Origin: Phycisphaeraceae bacterium
GTDB lineage: Bacteria > Planctomycetota > Phycisphaerae > Phycisphaerales > Phycisphaeraceae
Direction of reading: 5' to 3'
Assembly: GCA_029260695.1 (NCBI GenBank)
Contig: JAJDCT010000030.1
Coordinates: forward strand, 1 to 10,014
Length of the DNA: 10,014 bases
Shown here: positions 5,182 through 10,014 of the stretch, in pieces
Layout of the letters: each line of letters starts with the position of its first letter
Numbering within the stretch: position 1 is the stretch's first letter
Translations under genes and position numbers: made by a program
The notes under the pieces: model-generated
The model's input: the letters and a program-made list of their open reading frames with translations, nothing else
What the model was told of the DNA's origin: nothing
The model's database searches: none

Positions 5182-6519
5182 ATGCTACGAAAGAACTGGA
5201 AGACCGCCGCGTTTACGATTGCTGGCCTGGGTCTGCTGACCCCGGTGCAGGGTGATCAGATCGCCGACATGCAGGCGCAGATTGACTCCCTGCGTTCGGA
5301 ACTGTCGCAGGTCCAAGTCGATCAGGGCGACAACTGGCTGAACGAGCGCCGCGCTGAAGAGGTCAAGGGCCTGATCATGGAAGTGCTGTCGGATGCCGAC
5401 ACACGCGCCTCGATGCTGAACGACGGCGCAACCGCCGGCTACGGCGAAGACGGTTTCTTTATCATGAGCCCCGATGGTGCGTTCGCGATGTATGTCAGCG
5501 GGCAAATCAACTTCCAATACATCTACAACAACCAGGACGACTCGACGATGTCCAGCGACGACGATGACGAGGGCGGTTTCCAACTGCGCCGCGCCAAAGT
5601 CAATCTCGATGGCCACATCTCAAGTCCTAAGACCGGTTACCACTTTGTGTTCGCCCGTGACTGGTTTGATTCTGGTAACGCCGTCATCCTCGAAGAGTAC
5701 AACATCAACCACCAGATCAACGACAACCTCCAAGTCGCGGCGGGCCTGATGCTTCTCCCGTTCCTGGCTGAGGATCTGGTCGATTCGACCCGCCTGCTGG
5801 CGGTCGAACGCACCCCAACCAATGAGTTCTTCACCCTGAACCGTGCCGAGGGCGTCCGCCTGCGGTACAGCGATGGCCCACTGCTGCTGACATTCATGCT
5901 CAGCGACGGTGCCGATTCCGAACGCTCCGACTTCGAAGACGACGAGTCTGAGGTCTCCATTACTGGGCGTGCGGACTACGTGGTCCAAGGCGAACGTGAG
6001 CAGGGCAGGGACTTTACCGGCTGGAGCGGTCAAGAACAGTTCTTGAGAATCGGTGGTGCATACCACTTCGAGTACGGCGACGGCCGTAACGGCGGAACCG
6101 ACAACTACCACGCTCACACCATCGACGCACACTTTGAGAATGGCCCGCTGAACCTCTTCGCCGCCTATACCGGCGCGAGTATCGATCCAGACAGCTCGAG
6201 CTCCTCGGACCGTGACATGGACGGCATCGTCGTTCAGGGCGGCCTCCACGTCGTGCCTGACAAGGTCGAGGTCTTCGGCCAGTGGTTCTACATCGACGGC
6301 GATGTCTCCGGCGAAGACGAGTTCGACGGCTGTGTCGCTGGCGTCAACTACTACATCAACGGCCATAAGTCCAAGCTCACCTTTGATGTGATCTGGCTTA
6401 ACGAGGATGCTCCATCGTCGAACCCGTTCGGCGACAGCATCCGGACTTCTCGTCTGGGCCTGATCGATGGCAAGGAAGATGAGATGGCAGTCCGCTTCCA
6501 GTGGCAGTTGGCCCTGTAA
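5182..6519 (+). CDS. Outer-membrane porin, OprP/OprO-like, with N-terminal coiled coil
   Basis: A 445-residue exported beta-barrel. A signal peptide (MLRKNWKTAAF then AGLGLLT, cut probably after VQG-24) precedes a short coiled coil with heptad-like spacing (about 25-48, IADMQAQIDSLRSELSQV), which may tie the porin to peptidoglycan or trimerise it. The barrel follows with alternating aromatic and polar strands: SGQINFQYIY near 106, the porin-typical RRAKVNLDG (137-145) and YHFVFARD, then many acidic extracellular loops (for example DDDDE). It ends VRFQWQLAL, a strand-like end, though with Leu instead of the usual Phe. The pattern fits phosphate-selective porin O/P (PF07396) and related anion porins; the substrate cannot be told. 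ATG 5182 is preferred over TTG 5161 because CGGAG at 5167-5171 precedes it and the signal peptide starts there. It is monocistronic, with its own terminator. Confidence 0.85.
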   Translation: MLRKNWKTAAFTIAGLGLLTPVQGDQIADMQAQIDSLRSELSQVQVDQGDNWLNERRAEEVKGLIMEVLSDADTRASMLNDGATAGYGEDGFFIMSPDGAFAMYVSGQINFQYIYNNQDDSTMSSDDDDEGGFQLRRAKVNLDGHISSPKTGYHFVFARDWFDSGNAVILEEYNINHQINDNLQVAAGLMLLPFLAEDLVDSTRLLAVERTPTNEFFTLNRAEGVRLRYSDGPLLLTFMLSDGADSERSDFEDDESEVSITGRADYVVQGEREQGRDFTGWSGQEQFLRIGGAYHFEYGDGRNGGTDNYHAHTIDAHFENGPLNLFAAYTGASIDPDSSSSSDRDMDGIVVQGGLHVVPDKVEVFGQWFYIDGDVSGEDEFDGCVAGVNYYINGHKSKLTFDVIWLNEDAPSSNPFGDSIRTSRLGLIDGKEDEMAVRFQWQLAL

Positions 6520-6549
6520 GCAACCACCGTCAACCCCTCGTACTACTCG

Positions 6550-6579
6550 CCCCCGGGCTTACCGCCCGGGGGTTTTTTT
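6550..6579 (+). terminator. Strong intrinsic terminator after the porin
   Basis: A perfect 9-bp GC stem CCCCCGGGC (6550-6558) with GCCCGGGGG (6564-6572), loop TTACC, is followed by seven T (6573-6579). It lies 30 bases after the porin stop. Confidence 0.96.
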
Positions 6580-6801
6580 ATGCGCAATGATCCCGCAGCA
6601 AGCCTGGGGGCCTGGAGTAACCACGAAGCCGCGAAGCGTGTTGAAGAATCCCACGGCAAATGAGTACCAATCAGAGCGGTTATGGTCGAACCGAAGCCCG
6701 ATCTACTTCGATGTCCATCAGCGTGTATCCCCGTCCCGATCTTCCTCAATCTTCACACCTTCGCAGCAGATAGCCCAGGCTCTTGTGTCACGGCCTCAGA
6801 T
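6580..6801. other. Gap of about 220 bases between the porin terminator and the small motility-like gene
   Basis: I find no gene with a ribosome site or recognisable protein. At 6617-6637 the bases AACCACGAAGCCGCGAAG resemble one end of the CACGAAG-type short-period repeats found in similar genomes, but only about two units are present. The rest is unremarkable. Confidence 0.4.
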
Positions 6802-6829
6802 TAAACGCCCGCGGCGTGATGGCCGATAC
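6802..6829 (+). promoter_or_regulatory. Candidate sigma-28 (FliA)-type promoter
   Basis: TAAA at 6802-6805 and GCCGATAC at 6822-6829 resemble the flagellar sigma-28 pattern TAAA-N15-GCCGATAA, with one mismatch in the -10 and a spacer of 16 rather than 15. The predicted transcription start falls at about 6836-6837, on the ATG of the YjfB-like gene, implying a leaderless message. Confidence 0.35.
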
Positions 6830-6836
6830 AACCGGT

Positions 6837-7049
6837 ATGTCCAGTATCTCATCTGCCGCATCCTCAGGCCTGGCTCAGGCACAACTAGCCCAGCAGGTCG
6901 GCGTGAAGATCGCCGCCAAGACACTTGACGCCGCAAAGGCGCAGGGCGACGCGGCGATCTCTCTGCTGCAGGCCGCCGCCGCCATACAGGACCAGTCGCT
7001 ATCCGGCCTGGAGCCCCACAAGGGCCAAACCCTGGACGTGACGGCGTAA
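6837..7049 (+). CDS. Small YjfB-like putative motility protein
   Basis: A 70-residue, alanine- and glutamine-rich helical protein with no signal peptide or membrane segment. The layout matches the YjfB family (PF14070): a short SSISSAAS lead, a helix with QAQLAQQVGVKIAAK, a second helix with AKAQGDAAISLLQAA, and a final HKGQTLDVTA resembling the family's GQNIDVRA end. The family is labelled putative motility protein because Bacillus yjfB is in the sigma-D (flagellar) regulon; its biochemical role is unknown. I chose ATG 6837 because family members begin right before the serine-rich lead. ATG 6819 would add six residues, and the frame is open upstream to 6783. No ribosome site precedes either ATG. 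A possible sigma-28-type promoter ends just before 6837. The gene is convergent with the bisphosphate nucleotidase. Confidence 0.6.
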   Translation: MSSISSAASSGLAQAQLAQQVGVKIAAKTLDAAKAQGDAAISLLQAAAAIQDQSLSGLEPHKGQTLDVTA

Positions 7050-7095
7050 CCTGTCTCAAGATCACGATCCCGCACGCGCATCCATCACAAAGATA

Positions 7096-7130
7096 AAGCC
7101 CACGCCCGACAGACGTGGGCTTCATTTATA
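7096..7130. terminator. Bidirectional terminator between convergent genes
   Basis: A perfect 9-bp stem AAGCCCACG (7096-7104) with CGTGGGCTT (7114-7122) and a 9-base loop. On the plus strand it is followed by the T-rich CATTTATA; on the minus strand by TATCTTTGTG. It sits 46 bases after the plus-strand gene stop and 46 bases after the minus-strand gene stop (7169), serving both. Confidence 0.85.
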
Positions 7131-7168
7131 GGTGCAGGCTGTACGGGCTTACTCGGCCTTGGTCTGGG

Positions 7169-8197
7169 TCAGCCGATGACTTGGCCAACTGCCTGGACGA
7201 CATCGCTGTGGATCTTGCCGTTCGTGGCGATGATGCCGCGGTTGTTCTCGAGCTTTCGGCCGAGGGTGAAATCCAGGGGCTTGCCAAAGGCGTCGGTAAC
7301 CGTTCCACCGGCTTCCTGGACGACGATCGACCCGGCGGCGTGGTCCCAGATCTTTTCGCGGTACTCGGCGCTGGTCGGCAGCCTCAGATATATCGAAGCA
7401 TCACCCCGCGCCACAGCGGCGTACTTGGCCTGGCTATCCATGCGGACCGGCTCGGCGGTGATGCCCAATGCCTGCGCGACCTTCACCGAATCGCTCTGGT
7501 TGCTGTGCCCGGACTCGACCGATTCGCAGAACCTCGCCTGGGCTGTCTCGGCCACCGTGTCGACATGGACCGGTGAGCCTTCATACGTCGCGGCGTTCAA
7601 AGGCAACGAGATCGCACCCCGGCCAAGCAGGGCGGCCATCAATACCCCCGCCCCCGGATTCCCCAAGCTCCACGGCCCCCTCAGCTCACCGGATCCCACG
7701 GTGTCGACCGCGGGCAGATTCGGGCAGCCCAGGATGCCCAGCACGACTTGGCCGTCCTCGATCAACGCCAGCGCGATCGCGTATTGTTCAGCCCGCAGAA
7801 AACCTTTAGTGCCGTCGATCGGGTCGAGGGTCCAGTACCGTTTGGTATTGACGTCGGGTGTCGTCCCGCCTCGGTCGATCCAGGAAAGGACGTCGTCTTG
7901 CGACGCGGCGTTTCGGGCCTTGCAGACGTGGGTGACGACCGAATCCAACAGGGCTGCGTTGCCCGGTTCTCGCAGTTCCTTGGCGTCTTCCTCGCCGACG
8001 ATCGGGTCCTGCGGGAAAGCGTCTGCCAGGGCCTTACAGATCACGGCCTGCGAAGCGAAATCAGCAACGGTTACTGGGCTGCGGTCCTTCTTCTCAAGCG
8101 TGTCTGAGGTGACGAGGCTTTTCTGCACCGCCTGCGTAACGGTCGACGCCAGACGCACCGCCGCGATGGCGACCTTCAGTTCGTGGGTGATATCCAT
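7169..8197 (-). CDS. 3'(2'),5'-bisphosphate nucleotidase, HAL2/SAL1 type
   Basis: This 342-residue enzyme of the lithium-sensitive phosphatase superfamily hydrolyses 3'-phosphoadenosine 5'-phosphate (PAP) to AMP, clearing the by-product of sulfotransfer, and may act on PAPS. Metal-site motifs are all present: PVTVADFASQ at 41-50, GEED at 68-71, LDPIDGTKGF at 124-133, and WDHAAG at 284-289. The segments ILGCPNLP, CESVESGHSN and VRMDSQAKYAAVARGD follow the longer yeast HAL2/plant SAL1 architecture more closely than E. coli CysQ (about 246 residues). ATG 8197 is chosen because the earlier TTG at 8227 has no ribosome site. GGAG at 8214-8211 lies 13 bases before 8197, a long spacing, and overlaps a hairpin. 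It is last in a likely dnaB, small ORF, nucleotidase transcript. Inositol monophosphatase is a less likely reading. Confidence 0.92.
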   Translation of the reverse strand: MDITHELKVAIAAVRLASTVTQAVQKSLVTSDTLEKKDRSPVTVADFASQAVICKALADAFPQDPIVGEEDAKELREPGNAALLDSVVTHVCKARNAASQDDVLSWIDRGGTTPDVNTKRYWTLDPIDGTKGFLRAEQYAIALALIEDGQVVLGILGCPNLPAVDTVGSGELRGPWSLGNPGAGVLMAALLGRGAISLPLNAATYEGSPVHVDTVAETAQARFCESVESGHSNQSDSVKVAQALGITAEPVRMDSQAKYAAVARGDASIYLRLPTSAEYREKIWDHAAGSIVVQEAGGTVTDAFGKPLDFTLGRKLENNRGIIATNGKIHSDVVQAVGQVIG

Positions 8198-8213
8198 CGG
8201 GGTATTTATTCTC

Positions 8214-8235
8214 CGTCTCGGAAGCAATTGAGACG
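8214..8235 (-). promoter_or_regulatory. Hairpin overlapping the nucleotidase ribosome site
   Basis: A perfect 6-bp stem, CGTCTC at 8214-8219 with GAGACG at 8230-8235 and a 10-base loop. On the minus-strand message its 3' arm runs into the GGAG at 8214-8211, so folding could limit ribosome access. No T-run follows, so it is not a terminator. Confidence 0.35.
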
Positions 8236-8264
8236 AGAGTGTAGCGGATTACGCTGGACACTGG

Positions 8265-8471
8265 CTAATCCTTGTGCGCGTGCCCCTCCGCTGCTTCGTT
8301 CATGCCCTGGACGATCATTTCAGCAAGTCTTTTTCCATCATCACCGAACCCACACGATGCGGCTTGGCCATCATGTGATGCGGCCAAATATTCGTAACCC
8401 GAGTAATGATCGCTCGGAGCCTCTCGTTGTGCTCGAATAACTTTCCATCCCGGACTGATAATCCACGGCAT
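8265..8471 (-). CDS. Small hypothetical protein between dnaB and the nucleotidase gene
   Basis: I do not recognise this 68-residue protein. It starts MPWIISPGWKVIRAQREAP, has an aromatic, polar middle (DHYSGYEYLAASHDG), then CGFGDDGKRLAEMIVQGMNEA, probably an amphipathic helix, and a polar end. No signal peptide or membrane helix is visible. GAAAGG about 8 bases before ATG 8471 is a fair ribosome site. It begins 39 bases after the dnaB stop and ends 67 bases before the nucleotidase ATG on the same strand, so it is probably co-transcribed. A second frame overlaps it (8315-8524), whose first 30 codons look natural and whose later part does not. A frameshifted longer gene starting within the dnaB end is therefore possible. 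Confidence 0.5.
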   Translation of the reverse strand: MPWIISPGWKVIRAQREAPSDHYSGYEYLAASHDGQAASCGFGDDGKRLAEMIVQGMNEAAEGHAHKD

Positions 8472-8510
8472 TGAAGGAACCTTTCAAAAGTTTCACCCAA
8501 CAGTTCACTT

Positions 8511-9932
<1,422 letters not shown>

Positions 9933-9977
9933 GGGCGGGATGAATTCCGAGGGGGTGCATCGTCCGTGACTGGCTTA

Positions 9978-9986
9978 ATCATACCA
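9978..9986 (-). promoter_or_regulatory. Candidate extended -10 element upstream of dnaB
   Basis: Minus strand TGGTATGAT (9986-9978) matches an extended -10 (TGn plus TATGAT, five of six consensus bases). No good -35 sits 17 bases upstream, which is usual for extended -10 promoters. The leader before ATG 9932 would be about 40 bases. Confidence 0.4.
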
Positions 9987-10014
9987 CGCGGGGCAAGGGC
10001 TCTGCGGGACGTGA

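Noticed and set aside
5620..6366. 248-residue open frame on the minus strand inside the porin gene
   Set aside because: Valine/aspartate-rich shadow frame opposite a porin with signal peptide, strand pattern and terminator.
7176..8231. 351-residue open frame on the plus strand
   Set aside because: It is the antisense of the bisphosphate nucleotidase, produced by high GC; no motifs and no ribosome site.

Overview
The window looks like a chromosomal segment of a Gram-negative-type, GC-rich bacterium. My best guess is a planctomycete, perhaps of the Phycisphaerae. This rests on the combination of KDO (lipopolysaccharide sugar) genes, a porin with a coiled-coil N-terminus, a PEP-CTERM secreted protein, a HAL2/SAL1-type bisphosphate nucleotidase and a YjfB-like motility protein. 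The lineage is inference; there is no rRNA or other direct marker here.

Layout. Positions 1-535 hold the possible tail of a gene, a long gap and short-period purine-rich repeats. A secreted phosphodiester-glycosidase-family gene with a PEP-CTERM tail (536-1450, +) sits in visibly AT-richer DNA. It converges on a minus-strand pair for KDO synthesis, kdsD (2416-3477) then kdsC (1472-about 2002). Between these two lies a roughly 450-bp insert: a four-helix-bundle (S23/IVP family) gene flanked by inverted arms of telomere-like GGGGTT repeats. The insert ends inside the 5' end of kdsC and appears to have removed its start codon. Divergent from kdsD is scpA (3610-4686, +). A 495-base gap with several stem-loops follows, then an outer-membrane porin (5182-6519, +) with a textbook terminator, and a small YjfB-like gene (6837-7049, +). 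A symmetrical terminator separates it from a convergent minus-strand cluster running dnaB (9932-8511), a small unknown gene (8471-8265) and a 3'(2'),5'-bisphosphate nucleotidase (8197-7169).

How the genes relate. kdsD and kdsC encode the first and third enzymes of CMP-KDO supply (ribulose-5-phosphate to arabinose-5-phosphate, and KDO-8-phosphate to KDO), so the cell probably makes LPS; the porin fits the same outer membrane. scpA and dnaB are chromosome-segregation and replication housekeeping genes. The most interesting feature is the S23-family insert and its effect on kdsC. Next are the stem-loop-rich leader before the porin and a possible sigma-28-type promoter at the YjfB-like gene.
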